A DNA stretch of 64,000 nt from Pseudoxanthomonas sp. PXM01 (GTDB lineage: Bacteria > Pseudomonadota > Gammaproteobacteria > Xanthomonadales > Xanthomonadaceae), in NCBI RefSeq assembly GCF_014851815.1, contig NZ_JACVAJ010000002.1, forward strand, positions 868,001-932,000, in the 5' to 3' direction. Below the pieces are notes generated by a model. It worked only from the letters and a program-made list of their open reading frames with translations. It was not told the origin of the DNA and searched no databases. Below, piece by piece: positions 9,874-20,841 of the stretch. Each line of letters opens with the position of its first letter. Within the stretch, counting starts at the first letter, position 1. The translations under genes and the position numbers were made by a program.

Positions 9874-11799
9874 TCAGCGCTTGGCGACCGACAGCACCTT
9901 CGGGGTGATGAAGATCAGCAGCTCCGCCTTTTCCTTGCTGCGACCCTTCTTCTTGAACAGGTTGCCCAGGAAGGGGATGTCGCCCAGGAACGGCACCTTG
10001 GCCACGCTGCTGCGATCGGCGAACTCGTACACGCCGCCGATCACGACCGTCTGACCGTCTTCGACCAGCACGGCCGTATTGATCTCGCGCTTGTCGATGG
10101 TCGGCACGGTGCCGTAGCCCTCCAGCGTGATCAACTCGGCCACTTCGTCCTTCTTGACGTTGAGGTTCAGGAACACGCGATCGTCGTTGGTGATGGTCGG
10201 CATCACCTTCAACTCGAGCAAGGCTTCCTTGAACTGGACATTCGGTGTGGAAACACCACCCTGGCCGGCCGAGGTGATCGTGACGTAACCGATCTCCTTG
10301 CCCTGGCGGATCACGCCTTCGCGCTGGTTCGCCGTCACGATACGCGGATTCGAAATCACTTCACCGCGTCCCTCCTCCTGCATCGCCGACAGTTCGAGGT
10401 CGATGGAGAAGTTGCGGCCCAGCAACGTGTAGGCCAGCGCACCCGCGGGCGAGTCCGTGAAACCGGCTGCCGGCAGATTGACGTTCAACGCGCCCGGCGT
10501 AATGGGGCGGGAGGGATTGGAGACATTGCCCGCGTTCCCACCCAGCGAGCCACCAATGCCCTGGCTGCGATCACCGAAGCGGCGTCCCTGGATACCGAAC
10601 TTCGCACCCAGGTCACGGGCGAAGGTATCGCTGGCGATGACGATGCGGCCTTCGATCAGCACCTGGTCGACAGGTCGGTCGATCATCGAGATGAGCTCGC
10701 GCATCTGCGCGACCTTCTTCGGGATGTCGCTGATCATCAGCATGTTGGTGCGTTCGTCGGCAACAATGCGGCCTCGCGAAGAGAGAAAGCCGTTCTCGTT
10801 GTCGCGGTTGCCACCACCGCCACCGCCACTGCCCTGGTTGCCGATGCCCTTGGCTTCCGTCAGCGCCTTGAAGATCGCGGCAGCGCTGTGATAGTTGATC
10901 TGGACGTAGTCGGTGATCATGTCCTCGCGATTCTCGATCGCGATGCGGGCGTCTTCCTTGTCCTGCTCGAACTTGGCCAGTTCGGGCTGGGGGGCGACCC
11001 AGACGACCGCGCCGTCACGACGCTTGTCCAGGCCTTTGGCACGCAACACGATGTCGAGCGCCTGGTCCCACGGCACGTTGACCAGACGCAGGGTGACGTT
11101 GCCCTGCACGGTGTCGGACGCGACGATGTTGAGGTTGGATTCTTCGGCGATCAGCTGCAGCACGGTGCGCACCGGCACGTCCTGGAAGTTGAACGTCACC
11201 GGGCGGCCGCTGTAGCGGCGCGCTTCGGAGGCCACCTTCTGCGCGGCGGCCACGACGGCCGAAGCGCTGGTGCCGGATGTCGCATTCGCGGCGCCCATCG
11301 CCTTCTTGCCGGCGCTCGGCACGATCTCGACGACGTATTCGTTGCCGGACTGGTAAGCCAGCGATTCGAAGTCGCCGCGCGTACTGATCACCAGTTCGGT
11401 GCCGCCGCCCTTGCTCTGGGCGTCGACACGCTGGACCGGGGTCGCGAAGTCGATGACGTTGAGCGGACGCTGCAACGAGGCCGGCAGCGTGGCGTTGCCT
11501 ACGTTCACCACGACGCTGTCGCCCTGGTTGCGCAGGTCCGGCGCCGCGCCCTGACCATCGAACTTGATGACCAGGCGGCCGGAACCGTCTTCACCCCGAC
11601 GGAAATCGATGTTCGACACCGACACCGCCGACGCCGCCGACTGAACGGCGGCGGCAGGGGATGCGGCCTGCGGCGCGGGTGACGTGGCGCCCGCGGCGCT
11701 TGCCGCGGCGAGCAGGCCGATGGCCAGCCCCAGAGAGCAGACCCGGAAGGTGGCCAGGCGCCGGGACGGCCGCGGGCGGTAGGCATTCGTTGCGGTCAT
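9874..11799 (-). CDS. pilQ: Type IV pilus secretin PilQ
   Basis: Outer-membrane secretin that forms the multimeric gate through which type IV pili leave the cell. About 641 residues. A signal peptide (FRVCSLGLAIGLLAAASAAGA) is followed by AMIN domains that would bind peptidoglycan (about residues 55-165), a secretin/TonB short N-terminal domain (VTFNFQDVPVRTVLQLIAEE), N0/N1 modules with a Gly-rich linker (GGGGGGN), and the C-terminal secretin beta domain (VISNPRIVTANQREGVIRQG, then VVIGGVYEF). The start chosen is the ATG at 11797-11799 because GGGGGA lies six bases upstream. An ATG six codons earlier overlaps the pilP stop and is also possible. It is the last gene of pilMNOPQ. Confidence 0.96.
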   Translation of the reverse strand: MTATNAYRPRPSRRLATFRVCSLGLAIGLLAAASAAGATSPAPQAASPAAAVQSAASAVSVSNIDFRRGEDGSGRLVIKFDGQGAAPDLRNQGDSVVVNVGNATLPASLQRPLNVIDFATPVQRVDAQSKGGGTELVISTRGDFESLAYQSGNEYVVEIVPSAGKKAMGAANATSGTSASAVVAAAQKVASEARRYSGRPVTFNFQDVPVRTVLQLIAEESNLNIVASDTVQGNVTLRLVNVPWDQALDIVLRAKGLDKRRDGAVVWVAPQPELAKFEQDKEDARIAIENREDMITDYVQINYHSAAAIFKALTEAKGIGNQGSGGGGGGNRDNENGFLSSRGRIVADERTNMLMISDIPKKVAQMRELISMIDRPVDQVLIEGRIVIASDTFARDLGAKFGIQGRRFGDRSQGIGGSLGGNAGNVSNPSRPITPGALNVNLPAAGFTDSPAGALAYTLLGRNFSIDLELSAMQEEGRGEVISNPRIVTANQREGVIRQGKEIGYVTITSAGQGGVSTPNVQFKEALLELKVMPTITNDDRVFLNLNVKKDEVAELITLEGYGTVPTIDKREINTAVLVEDGQTVVIGGVYEFADRSSVAKVPFLGDIPFLGNLFKKKGRSKEKAELLIFITPKVLSVAKR

Positions 11800-11813
11800 C
11801 GTGTATCCCCCAA

Positions 11814-12338
11814 TCATTGATCTTCAAGCGAGAGCGACGCCGGCCTTTCCAGCCAGCCACCCGCGCCATCCGGCACTAGTTCGACAAGTTCGACGCCATC
11901 TTCGCGGACCGAAGTCACCCGGCCGTCGCTCTGGCCCAGGTAGTTCCCCGGACGTACCCGGTAGGTGACCTTGTCGGGTCCCATCACCAGTGCCACCAGA
12001 CCTGCCCCCTTTCCGATCGTACCGACCATGTCCAGGCTGTCCAGCGGGTACTGCTCCAGTGTTTCCTTGCGCCGGTTCGGATCGGGCCGCAGCCCACCCG
12101 TATCGGCGTTGCTCCAGGCGTTGCTGAAGGGGTCGCGCAGCGTCTGTGCGGCGTACTCGAAGGTCTCGAACTGCTGCATCACCGGCAACGGCTCGAGTGG
12201 CGGCGCGGGGCGCGCACGCACGTCCTCCACCCACTTCTCGAGATTGGGCGCGTCGCCCGGGGTGCTGCTGATCCCTCGCGCGCAGCCCGATGTCGCGACC
12301 ACGGCGGCGAGGATCATCCAATGCCAGTTGCTGCGCAT
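11814..12338 (-). CDS. pilP: Type IV pilus assembly lipoprotein PilP
   Basis: 174-residue inner-membrane-anchored lipoprotein that links the PilN/PilO inner-membrane complex to the PilQ secretin. The N-terminus MRSNWHWMILAAVVATSGC ends in a lipobox-like TSGC, so the mature protein would begin at that cysteine. The C-terminal HR-type beta domain is visible as LDMVGTIGKGAGLVALVMGPDKV...VRPGNYLGQSDGRV, a strong PilP signature. The ATG shares one base with the pilO stop (TGATG). A GTG one codon earlier is open. The stop region abuts pilQ. Confidence 0.94.
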   Translation of the reverse strand: MRSNWHWMILAAVVATSGCARGISSTPGDAPNLEKWVEDVRARPAPPLEPLPVMQQFETFEYAAQTLRDPFSNAWSNADTGGLRPDPNRRKETLEQYPLDSLDMVGTIGKGAGLVALVMGPDKVTYRVRPGNYLGQSDGRVTSVREDGVELVELVPDGAGGWLERPASLSLEDQ

Positions 12339-13027
12339 CACGGGGCTCCTCCCGATGCGGGGGCATTCTGATTGCGGGCCGCCTTGGCCGCCTCGGCCGC
12401 AGCGGCCTCCTGCTCGGCCACCTCGGTCTCATCGAGGTAGCGGTAGGTCTTGACCGTGCCCGACAGCTCGAGCGCGCCACGGTTGACGCCGCCCTTGCCT
12501 TCCTTCGGCTGCAACGAGATGTCGTGCATGGTCAGGATGACCACGCGCGGCAAGGAGGCAACACCACTGACGAAGGCCCCGAACTGGTGGTAGTTGCCCA
12601 CCATGCGCAGCTGGATCGGCTTCTCGGCGTAGAACTCCTTCAGCGTTTCCGGCTGCGGCTGGAACAACTCGTTGGTCAGGCCGCTCGACAGCGCCGTCTG
12701 CGAGATATCGATGATCAGATCCGGCATCTCGGTCTTGCTCGGCAGCTGCCGCAGCATCTGCTGCAACACCTGCTCCATCTGTGCGAGCTGCTGCTTCAGG
12801 GGTTCGAGGTTCGCGGCCTTGGCCTGCTCTTTCTCGAAGTCCTGGCGCAGGCGGACTTCCTCCTGCTCCAGCGAATCCAGGGTCTGCGTCTTCCCCCTGA
12901 CGACAAGGAAGTACGACAGCGCCAGGATGAAGATCGCCAGCACTACGCAAAAGCCTGCCTTGGCGTTCTGCGGCCACGCGCCGATGTTGTTGATGTCCAG
13001 GTTCTTGAGCGATGTCTTCTGGCTCAT
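12338..13027 (-). CDS. pilO: Type IV pilus inner membrane component PilO
   Basis: 229 residues. A short cytoplasmic N-terminus is followed by one transmembrane helix (AGFCVVLAIFILALSYFLVV, about residues 24-43), a periplasmic coiled coil (LEQEEVRLRQDFEKEQAKAA...LKQQLAQMEQVLQQML) and a ferredoxin-like domain containing IQLRMVGNYHQFGAFVSGVA. It pairs with PilN to form the alignment subcomplex that bridges PilM and PilP. It ends in an Ala/Glu-rich tail. It overlaps pilN by four bases and pilP by one base. Confidence 0.95.
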   Translation of the reverse strand: MSQKTSLKNLDINNIGAWPQNAKAGFCVVLAIFILALSYFLVVRGKTQTLDSLEQEEVRLRQDFEKEQAKAANLEPLKQQLAQMEQVLQQMLRQLPSKTEMPDLIIDISQTALSSGLTNELFQPQPETLKEFYAEKPIQLRMVGNYHQFGAFVSGVASLPRVVILTMHDISLQPKEGKGGVNRGALELSGTVKTYRYLDETEVAEQEAAAAEAAKAARNQNAPASGGAP

Positions 13028-13757
13028 GAGTTGCTCCCGGAGGCCGGATTGGGGCTGCTGGGTGGCGTCGCGGGGGCGGGTGCCGCAGGTGCCGGGGCAG
13101 CGGGCTGGCCCTCCAGCGGTGCCGCCGGCGGTGCGCTCGGATCGGCGGGCGCGGTACCGGCGGCCGTTTCGGCCTCCTGTTCCGCGGTCGGGTTCGCCAG
13201 CCTGACCTGCAGCGTGAACACGTACGGCAGCGCACTACCCGCACCGGTATTGGTCAGCGTTTTGACCTCTTCCGGCTTGGCTTCGATGATCGACAGCTCG
13301 GGCTTGGTCATCCAGCCCGACGTCTCGAGATTGCGCATGTAGGCACTGACGCGGGCGTTGGACTGCGCGCGACCCTGCAACGTCAGCACTTCGCCTTCCT
13401 GCTTGATGTTGGCCAGCATCACGCCATCGGGGATGGTGCGGACCAGCGAGTCGAACAGGTGGACCATCTGCGAGCGGTTGGCCTGCAGCTTCTCGATGAC
13501 GTCCTTGCGCGCCAGCAGGCGACGCTTCTGCTCGTCCAGCTTTTCGATTTCCTTGTTCTGCGCCTGGACCTTGGCAATCTCGTCCTTGAGGAAATCGTTG
13601 CGCTCGGTCTGGCCAGCGACCTGGCGGTCGTAGTGGAACCAGAGCAGGAAGGACAGCAGCAGGCCGGCGATCGCCGCCGCGCCCAGCATGACGTAGAACT
13701 CACGCTGGCGTTGCGCACGGCGTTCGGTACGCCATGGGAGTAGGTTGATTCTTGCCA

Positions 13758-13758
<1 letters not shown>
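13024..13758 (-). CDS. pilN: Type IV pilus inner membrane component PilN
   Basis: 244 residues. The conserved N-terminal peptide MARINLLPWR binds the cytoplasmic actin-like protein PilM. It is followed by a transmembrane helix (LGAAAIAGLLLSFLLWFHYD), a coiled coil (about residues 52-90) and the periplasmic ferredoxin-like domain (IPDGVMLANIKQEGEVLTLQG). The last 45 residues are a low-complexity Ala/Pro tail (APAPAAPAPATPPSSP), unusual compared with short PilN proteins and probably disordered. The ATG shares one base with the pilM stop, and the stop overlaps the pilO start. Confidence 0.95.
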
Positions 13759-14918
<1,160 letters not shown>

Positions 14919-14991
14919 TCACGTTTCACGAGGGTTGTGCCCCAAGTCCCTGTTCCCCTTGGAATCACCTGTGGCGATCCCGGCGGTCATC

Positions 14992-14997
14992 TATACT
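14992..14997 (+). promoter_or_regulatory. Candidate -10 element for mrcA
   Basis: TATACT lies 35 bases before the mrcA ATG and matches five of six consensus positions. No good -35 hexamer sits 16-18 bases upstream, so this is a weak call. Confidence 0.3.
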
Positions 14998-15032
14998 CTG
15001 CCGCTACGAATTCTGCAATCGGAAAGCACTGG

Positions 15033-17456
15033 ATGTCCCGGTTCCGTCGTCTTCTCCGTTGGACCCTCATCACGTTCCTGATACTTGCCCTGGCCGGCGC
15101 TGTCGGCCTGGGGGTTCTGTACTACACGGTCTCGGCCAAGGTCCCGGACGTCCAGTCCCTGCGGAACGTCGAACTGCAGGAACCCCTCTATATCTACGCC
15201 AGCGACGGCCGCCTGATGGGCCTGTACGGCGAGATCCGCCGCTATCCGGTGCAGATCGACAAGGTCCCGGCCCGGGTCAAGCAGGCCTTCGTGGCGGCCG
15301 AGGACAGCAAGTTCTACGAGCACAACGGCATCGATCCCACCGGCATCGCCCGCGCCGTCTGGCAGATCGTCAGCCGCAAGGAAGGTCGCGTGGCCGGCGG
15401 CAGCACGATCACCCAGCAGGTCGCCCGGCAGTGGTTCCTCAGCTCCGAGTACAGCTACACGCGCAAGCTGGTCGAGATGATGCTGGCGATGCGCATCGAG
15501 AACATGCTGACCAAGGACGAGATCCTGGAGCTGTACCTCAACAAGAGCTTCTTCGGGAACCGGTCCTACGGCGTGGCCGCCGCGGCCGAGTACTACTACG
15601 GCAAGACGCTGGACCAGCTGACCCTGGCGGAGACCGCCACGCTGGTCAGCGCACTCAAGTTCCCCTCCAGCGGCAACCCGATCAGCAACCCCGGCCGCAA
15701 CCAGCAACGCAGCGCCTATGTCGTGGAGCGGATGCGCGAGGACGGCTACGTCACCGCCGCCGAGGCCGCGCAGGCCAAGGCCGAGCCGATGCACGCCAAG
15801 CCGCACGAGCGGCCGATCGAGGTCTACGCCCCCTACGTGGCCGAAATGGTGCGCCAGGAGATGATCGCGCGCTTCGGGCCGGAGGCGCTGACCAAGGGCT
15901 ACCACGTCACCACCACGCTGGACGCGGTGGCGCAGGGCGCCGCCAACGACGCCGTTCGCGATGGCCTGGGACTGTATGACCACCGCCACGGCTGGAACGG
16001 GGTCGAGCAGCATTTCGACGTCGCGGCCGACGCGGATGCCAAGGCATTGGCCGTCCACCTGCGGGCGATTCCCGCACAGAACGGCCTGCTGCCGGTCATC
16101 GTGGCACGTGTCGCGGACGACGGTAGTGCGACGGTGGTGCTGGCCGACGGCAAGGAGGTCGTTCTGCCGGTCAGCGCGAGCAAGTGGACCGGACGCTCGC
16201 CGGCCAAGCTGCTCAAGCGCGGCGACCTGACCCGTATCAAGGCAGGCAAGGAAGAAGGCAGCTACGTGATCGACCAGATTCCGCGCGCGCAGGCGGCGCT
16301 GGTCTCGCTCGACGCGAACAACGGCGCGGTGCGAGCACTGGTCGGCGGCTACAGCTTCGCCGGCAACAAGTTCAATCGCGCCACGCAGGCACGCCGCCAA
16401 CCCGGCTCCAGCTTCAAGCCGTTCCTGTACGCCGCCTCGTTCGAGAAGGGGTTCAACCCGGCGTCGATCGTGCTGGATGCGCCTGTCGTGTTCCGCGACC
16501 GTCGCGGCCACATGTGGCGTCCGCAGAACGACGGCGGCGGCTTCCGCGGCCCGATGCGCCTGCGCGAAGCGCTGGTGCAGTCGCGCAACCTCGTGTCGGT
16601 ACGCCTGCTCGACGGTATCGGCGTCCCGTTCGCGCGCACCTACATCAGCCAGTTCGGCTTCGAGGAGGCGGAACTGCCGCCCAACCTGTCGATGTCGCTG
16701 GGTACGGCCTCGCTGACGCCACTGTCGGTCGCCCGCGGCTACGCCGTGTTCGCCAACGGCGGTTCGCGCGTGACGCCCTGGTTCATCGACCAGGTGAAGG
16801 ACCGCGAAGGCAACGTGGTGTTCAAGGAGAACCCTGCCGTCGCCTGCCGCGGCTGCGGCGCGGGGCAGCACGGTACCGGCACGCCGGCCTCGCAGGTGGT
16901 GGACGGATTCAACTTCGGCCCCGCCGAAGCCGCCAAGCCGGCGACCGCCTCGGCGCCGAAGGCCAAGGCCGAAGAGAAGCCGGCCGATCCGAATGCCGTG
17001 ACGGCACCGCGCGCCATCGACGAGCGCACCGCTTACCAGATGGTGTCGATGATGCGCGATGTGGTCCAGCGCGGCACGGGTACGGCCGCCAAGGTGCTGG
17101 GCCGCGAGGATGTCGGCGGCAAGACCGGCTCGACCAACGACCACCGCGATGCCTGGTTCGGCGGATTCGGCGGCACCTACGCCACGGTCGTGTGGGTCGG
17201 TCGCGACAACTTCCAGTCGCTGGGCTACCGCGAGTACGGCGGCAAGGCGGCCCTGCCGATCTGGATCGACTACATGCGCGCCGCACTGAAGGACACGCCG
17301 GTCGCGCAGAACGATCCGCCCGAAGGCATGGTGCAGGCCACGCTCAACGGTGTGACCGAATGGGTCAAGGTCGAGGACATGGAGCGCATCCAGGACTACG
17401 ACCTCTACGGACCCGAGGACGCGGTGCCCGACGAGGAAGCGTTCGACATCTTCTGA
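15033..17456 (+). CDS. mrcA: Penicillin-binding protein 1A
   Basis: 807-residue bifunctional class A PBP that polymerises and cross-links peptidoglycan at the inner membrane. A short cytoplasmic N-terminus and one membrane helix ([20 protein letters not shown]) are followed by a GT51 glycosyltransferase domain with [15 protein letters not shown] and [12 protein letters not shown]. An OB-like insert comes next, then the transpeptidase with the catalytic serine in GSSFKPF (about residue 460) and the KTGSTND motif (about residue 697). The start MSRFRRLL at 15033 follows GGAAAG and avoids an unlikely 45-residue extension. The pairing with divergent pilM is the usual proteobacterial arrangement. 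Confidence 0.96.
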   Translation: MSRFRRLLRWTLITFLILALAGAVGLGVLYYTVSAKVPDVQSLRNVELQEPLYIYASDGRLMGLYGEIRRYPVQIDKVPARVKQAFVAAEDSKFYEHNGIDPTGIARAVWQIVSRKEGRVAGGSTITQQVARQWFLSSEYSYTRKLVEMMLAMRIENMLTKDEILELYLNKSFFGNRSYGVAAAAEYYYGKTLDQLTLAETATLVSALKFPSSGNPISNPGRNQQRSAYVVERMREDGYVTAAEAAQAKAEPMHAKPHERPIEVYAPYVAEMVRQEMIARFGPEALTKGYHVTTTLDAVAQGAANDAVRDGLGLYDHRHGWNGVEQHFDVAADADAKALAVHLRAIPAQNGLLPVIVARVADDGSATVVLADGKEVVLPVSASKWTGRSPAKLLKRGDLTRIKAGKEEGSYVIDQIPRAQAALVSLDANNGAVRALVGGYSFAGNKFNRATQARRQPGSSFKPFLYAASFEKGFNPASIVLDAPVVFRDRRGHMWRPQNDGGGFRGPMRLREALVQSRNLVSVRLLDGIGVPFARTYISQFGFEEAELPPNLSMSLGTASLTPLSVARGYAVFANGGSRVTPWFIDQVKDREGNVVFKENPAVACRGCGAGQHGTGTPASQVVDGFNFGPAEAAKPATASAPKAKAEEKPADPNAVTAPRAIDERTAYQMVSMMRDVVQRGTGTAAKVLGREDVGGKTGSTNDHRDAWFGGFGGTYATVVWVGRDNFQSLGYREYGGKAALPIWIDYMRAALKDTPVAQNDPPEGMVQATLNGVTEWVKVEDMERIQDYDLYGPEDAVPDEEAFDIF

Positions 17457-17481
17457 TCGCGGTCACGCGATGAAGCTCCCG

Positions 17482-17503
17482 TGACGGTGCCCCGGCGCCG
17501 TCA
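17482..17503. repeat. Hairpin downstream of mrcA
   Basis: TGACGGTGCC and GGCGCCGTCA, separated by CC, can pair over ten positions with one G-U wobble. There is no T-run, so it is a possible RNA 3' structure rather than a clear terminator. Confidence 0.35.
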
Positions 17504-17560
17504 TGGACACGTCGATGGCATGGTGTACATTCGCGGTCAGTTTCGACGCGGAGGCCTGCC

Positions 17561-18217
17561 ATGCACCACGCCCGCCAACATGCCGAAACGCGCACCCGCG
17601 AACGCCGCCAGCGGCTGGCTCACGAAGCCGCGCGGCTGATGGCCGAAGGCGGCATCCGCGATTTCCACCAGGCCAAGCTCAAGGCCGCCAGCCGGCTGGG
17701 CATCCACGACGACGCGTCCCTTCCGCGCAACCGCGAGATCGAGGATGCGCTGCGCGAGTACCAGCGCCTGTTCGCCGGCGAGGCGCACACGACCGGCCTG
17801 CGGCAGCGGCGCGAGGCCGCACTGCGTGCGATGGAGTTCCTGTCGGCGTTCTCGCCACGGCTCGTCGGTCCCGTGCTGGAGGGTACAGCCGACGCCAACA
17901 CGCCGGTTCACCTGCATGTCCACAGCGACGATCCGGACGCGGTCACCCGGTGGCTGGAAGACCACCATGTCCCGGCCGAGTCGCGCGAGCGCCGGCTCCG
18001 CATCGACCGCGAGCGCGTGGCCGACCTGCCGGTCTGGGTGTTCAGTGCCGAAGAACTGAGCTTCGACCTGACCGTGTTGCCGCACGACGCCCTGCGCCAG
18101 GCACCGCTCTCCAGCATCGACGAGAAGCCGATGAAGCGGGCCTCCGCCCCCCAGCTCCGTCAGTTGCTTGCCGAGGAAGACATCGCAGGCTACGAGCTGG
18201 ACGCCGCGCGCCGCTGA
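17561..18217 (+). CDS. Conserved protein of unknown function, possibly nucleotidyltransferase-like
   Basis: 218 residues, soluble, no signal peptide or membrane segment. The N-terminal 95 residues are charged and helical (RTRERRQRLAHEAARLMAEG, DFHQAKLKAASRLGI). The middle, RLVGPVLEGTADANTPVHLH, resembles the short alpha/beta stretch of nucleotidyltransferase-fold proteins, and the C-terminus contains FDLTVLPHDALRQAPLSS. I do not recognise catalytic residues with certainty, so the fold is a guess. A good Shine-Dalgarno GGAGG lies six bases before the ATG. It appears monocistronic, between mrcA and the convergent Lrp-type gene. Confidence 0.7.
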   Translation: MHHARQHAETRTRERRQRLAHEAARLMAEGGIRDFHQAKLKAASRLGIHDDASLPRNREIEDALREYQRLFAGEAHTTGLRQRREAALRAMEFLSAFSPRLVGPVLEGTADANTPVHLHVHSDDPDAVTRWLEDHHVPAESRERRLRIDRERVADLPVWVFSAEELSFDLTVLPHDALRQAPLSSIDEKPMKRASAPQLRQLLAEEDIAGYELDAARR

Positions 18218-18226
18218 AGCAGCGCC

Positions 18227-18631
18227 TTACGCCTTCACGCGCCGGATCTCGCTTGCGACCTTGTAGCGGCCGTATCGCAGCAGGGCCTGCGTGAAGGCGT
18301 CCAGTCCCGCATCGCCCTCGCAGGCCAGCACCACCTGGTAGCAACCCTCGCCGGCGATCTTGCTAGCGCTTTCCACGTCCGCCTGCGACTGCAGGAACGC
18401 TTCGAAGGCATCGAACTGCGGCGTATCCATGAACACCGTGATGAAGTAGCGGCGCAGATCGCCACGCAGCACCGTGAAGCCACGGATCGTGCCGTCGTCG
18501 ACCATCTGCTGCACCCGCGTGGCCACAGCCTGCCCGGTGAGGTGCACTTGGCGGCCCAGGGCCTGCCAGGTGATGCGCGCATCCCGCGCCAGGCAGGCCA
18601 GGATGCTCCGATCCATCTTGTCCAGGGACAT
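18227..18631 (-). CDS. Lrp/AsnC family transcriptional regulator
   Basis: 134 residues. An N-terminal winged helix-turn-helix (LDKMDRSILACLARDARITWQALGRQVHLTGQAVATRV) is followed by an RNP-like ligand/oligomerisation domain containing CYQVVLACEGDAGLDAF. This is the typical feast/famine regulator layout, although the family's ligand-binding Gly motif is only partly conserved. AGGA lies upstream of the ATG. It is divergent from a cysteine hydrolase gene with 105 bases between the start codons, so control of that gene and of itself is a reasonable inference. The effector is unknown. Confidence 0.88.
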   Translation of the reverse strand: MSLDKMDRSILACLARDARITWQALGRQVHLTGQAVATRVQQMVDDGTIRGFTVLRGDLRRYFITVFMDTPQFDAFEAFLQSQADVESASKIAGEGCYQVVLACEGDAGLDAFTQALLRYGRYKVASEIRRVKA

Positions 18632-18736
18632 GTCTTTCGATCCTCAAGGAAAACGGCGCGGCTTCTTGCAGCCTGCAATTATCGCCGGTGCACCCCCTCA
18701 CTACGATGAGGCAATCCATCCGCTGCAAGGTATCCC

Positions 18737-19237
18737 ATGACCACCGCCCTGCTCGTCATCGACGTACAGAACGACTACTTCCCGAACGGCGCACTTCCGC
18801 TCTGGAACGTCGACGCCACCCTCGACGCCATCGTCGCCGCCATCGGGCGAGCCCGCTCGCGTGGCGAGCCCGTCATCCTGGTCCAGCACGTGGCGGCGTC
18901 GGCGGACAGCAGCCTGTTCCGCACCGGAACCCACGGCGTCGAGATCCATCCGCGCATCCACGAAGCGGCACCCGGCGCCCCGGTCATCGTGAAACGGTAC
19001 GCCGACAGCTTCCACCAGACCGGGCTGACCGATCTGCTGTCCGACCTCGGCGTCAACCGCCTGCGGATCGCCGGCATGATGACGCAGAACTGCGTGGTGT
19101 TCACCGCGCTCTCGCCAGCCGCGGACCGCTACCAGGTGAGCGTCCTGTCGGACTGCACGACCACCACCGATGGCACGATCCACGGTTTCGCCCTGCATGC
19201 CCTGACGACACGCGTCGACGTGCAGCCTGACGCCTGA
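18737..19237 (+). CDS. Cysteine hydrolase, isochorismatase family
   Basis: 166-residue cytoplasmic hydrolase of the isochorismatase/nicotinamidase-like superfamily, which cleaves C-N or ether-type bonds in small amides. The catalytic triad is visible: Asp in LLVIDVQNDYF (residue 9), Lys in VIVKRYADSFHQT, and the nucleophile Cys in AGMMTQNCVVFTA preceded by the expected non-proline peptide region. Substrate cannot be told from sequence. Related proteins are often annotated as streptothricin hydrolase-like or unknown. The divergent Lrp-type gene suggests amino-acid- or metabolite-responsive expression. Confidence 0.88.
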   Translation: MTTALLVIDVQNDYFPNGALPLWNVDATLDAIVAAIGRARSRGEPVILVQHVAASADSSLFRTGTHGVEIHPRIHEAAPGAPVIVKRYADSFHQTGLTDLLSDLGVNRLRIAGMMTQNCVVFTALSPAADRYQVSVLSDCTTTTDGTIHGFALHALTTRVDVQPDA

Positions 19238-19248
19238 CGCCACAACGG

Positions 19249-19272
19249 AAAAGGCCCCTTGCGGGGCCTTTT
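19249..19272. terminator. Bidirectional rho-independent terminator
   Basis: AAAAGGCCCC (19249-19258), loop TTGC, GGGGCCTTTT (19263-19272). The stem is flanked by A on the left and T on the right, so it can stop the cysteine hydrolase transcript and the convergent gltA transcript. Confidence 0.85.
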
Positions 19273-19291
19273 CTTCTTGCTGCTTGCGATA

Positions 19292-20581
19292 TCAGCGCTT
19301 GTCGTTCGGCGCGTAGTCGCGCGGCGCGTAACCGGTGTAGATCTGGCGCGGACGGCCGATCTTGGCTTCCGGGTCGACCTGCTGCTCCAGCCAGTGCGAG
19401 ACCCAGCCGGCAGTGCGGCCGATCGCGAACATGACGGTGAACATCTCGGTCGGGATCTTCAGCGCCTTGTAGATGATGCCGCTGTAGAAATCGACGTTCG
19501 GGTAGAGCTTGCGCTGGATGAAGTACTCGTCCTTCAGCGCCGCCTCTTCCAGCCGCATCGCCACTTCCAGCAGCGGATCGTCGACGCCCAGTTCGCCCAG
19601 CACCTTGTGGGTCATCTCGCGGATGATCTTGGCGCGCGGGTCGAAGTTCTTGTAGACGCGATGGCCGAAGCCCATCAGGCGGAAGCCCGATTCCTTGTCC
19701 TTGGCCTTGGCGACGGCCGACGCGACATTCTTCGCATCGCCGATCTCTTCCAGCATCTTCAACACGGCTTCGTTGGCGCCACCGTGCGCGGGGCCCCACA
19801 GCGCGGTGATGCCGGCGGCGACGGACGCATACGGGTTGGCGCCGGTCGAACCGACCAGGCGCACCGTCGAGGTCGACGCGTTCTGCTCGTGGTCGGCGTG
19901 CAGGATGAACAGCAGGTCCAGCGCCTTGGCGACGACCGGATTCAGCTCCAGCGGCTCGCTCGGCACCTCGAACATCATGTGCAGGAAGCGGTCGACGTAG
20001 TCGAGGTTGTTGCGCGGATAGCGGATCGGCCAACCGATCGAGTAGCGGTACGCGGCGGCGGCCAGCGTCGGCATCTTCGCCAGCAGGCGGATGGCCGCCA
20101 GGCGACGCTGCTCGGGATCTTCCAGGTCCAGCGTGTCGTGGTAGAACGCCGACAGCGAGGCGACCGTGCCGGCCAGCATGGCCATCGGATGGGCGTCGTA
20201 GTGGAAGCCGTGCAGGAAGTTCTTCAGCGACTCATGCATCATCGTGTGATGCGTGACCTCGTGCTCGAACTTGGCGAACTCGGCCGGGGTCGGCAGTTCG
20301 CCGTTCATCAGCAGGTACGAGACTTCCAGGAAGTTCGAGTGCTGGGCCAGCTGTTCGATCGGGTAGCCGCGATACAGCAGGACGCCGTTGTCGCCATCGA
20401 TGTAGGTGATGGCCGACTTGCAGCTGGCCGTGGCGGTGAAACCGGAGTCGTAGGTGAAGAGACCCGTTTCCTTGGTCAGCTTCGAAATATCGACGCAATC
20501 GTTGCCAAGCGTGGGTTTCAGGACTGGCAGGACGACGGATTTGTCGCCCGCATTCAGCGTGACCTGGTCAAGTTCGGACAC
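19292..20581 (-). CDS. gltA: Citrate synthase (type II)
   Basis: 429-residue enzyme that condenses oxaloacetate and acetyl-CoA to citrate, the entry step of the TCA cycle. Active-site regions are present: [20 protein letters not shown] and NVDFYSG. The N-terminal beta domain typical of the Gram-negative hexameric, NADH-sensitive type is also present ([20 protein letters not shown]). The start is GTG (20579-20581) with AAGGAG eight bases upstream, a good ribosome binding site. An in-frame upstream extension exists but lacks support. It stands alone, with about 260 noncoding bases before rpmE2 and a terminator 20 bases after its stop. Confidence 0.97.
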   Translation of the reverse strand: MSELDQVTLNAGDKSVVLPVLKPTLGNDCVDISKLTKETGLFTYDSGFTATASCKSAITYIDGDNGVLLYRGYPIEQLAQHSNFLEVSYLLMNGELPTPAEFAKFEHEVTHHTMMHESLKNFLHGFHYDAHPMAMLAGTVASLSAFYHDTLDLEDPEQRRLAAIRLLAKMPTLAAAAYRYSIGWPIRYPRNNLDYVDRFLHMMFEVPSEPLELNPVVAKALDLLFILHADHEQNASTSTVRLVGSTGANPYASVAAGITALWGPAHGGANEAVLKMLEEIGDAKNVASAVAKAKDKESGFRLMGFGHRVYKNFDPRAKIIREMTHKVLGELGVDDPLLEVAMRLEEAALKDEYFIQRKLYPNVDFYSGIIYKALKIPTEMFTVMFAIGRTAGWVSHWLEQQVDPEAKIGRPRQIYTGYAPRDYAPNDKR

Positions 20582-20668
20582 AGTGTGCGCTCCTTCGTGG
20601 GGTAACACCGGCCAGAGGTCCGGACGGCGCGTGACGGGAGTCCAGGGAATAACCCTTGGATGCGTCGA

Positions 20669-20674
20669 ATTATC
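20669..20674 (-). promoter_or_regulatory. Candidate -10 element for gltA
   Basis: GATAAT on the minus strand, about 90 bases before the gltA start codon. No clear -35 hexamer precedes it. The rest of the 260-base gap between rpmE2 and gltA shows only this and the hairpin at 20791-20813. Confidence 0.25.
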
Positions 20675-20786
20675 GCACACGGCATTTGGAGCCGTCGCTC
20701 GATACCGTACCAACGTCAGACCAAAGACTAAGGCCGGGACCGCAACCGTGCGTTCCGGCAAGCGCACGATCGGATGCGCACAAACG

Positions 20787-20813
20787 CGAACGGCCGCGCA
20801 CAAGGCGCGGCCG
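20787..20813 (-). terminator. Probable terminator after rpmE2
   Basis: CGGCCGCGC (20791-20799), loop ACAAG, GCGCGGCCG (20805-20813): a perfect 9-bp stem followed on the minus strand by the moderately T-rich TTCGCGTTTG. It lies about 30 bases past the rpmE2 stop. Confidence 0.5.
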
Positions 20814-20841
20814 CAGGCGGATCAGACGAACGACGGTTCGA

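Noticed and set aside
14991-17144. Minus-strand open frame across mrcA
   Set aside because: mrcA on the plus strand has all PBP1a motifs. The antisense frame is Arg/His/Gly-rich and has no start context.
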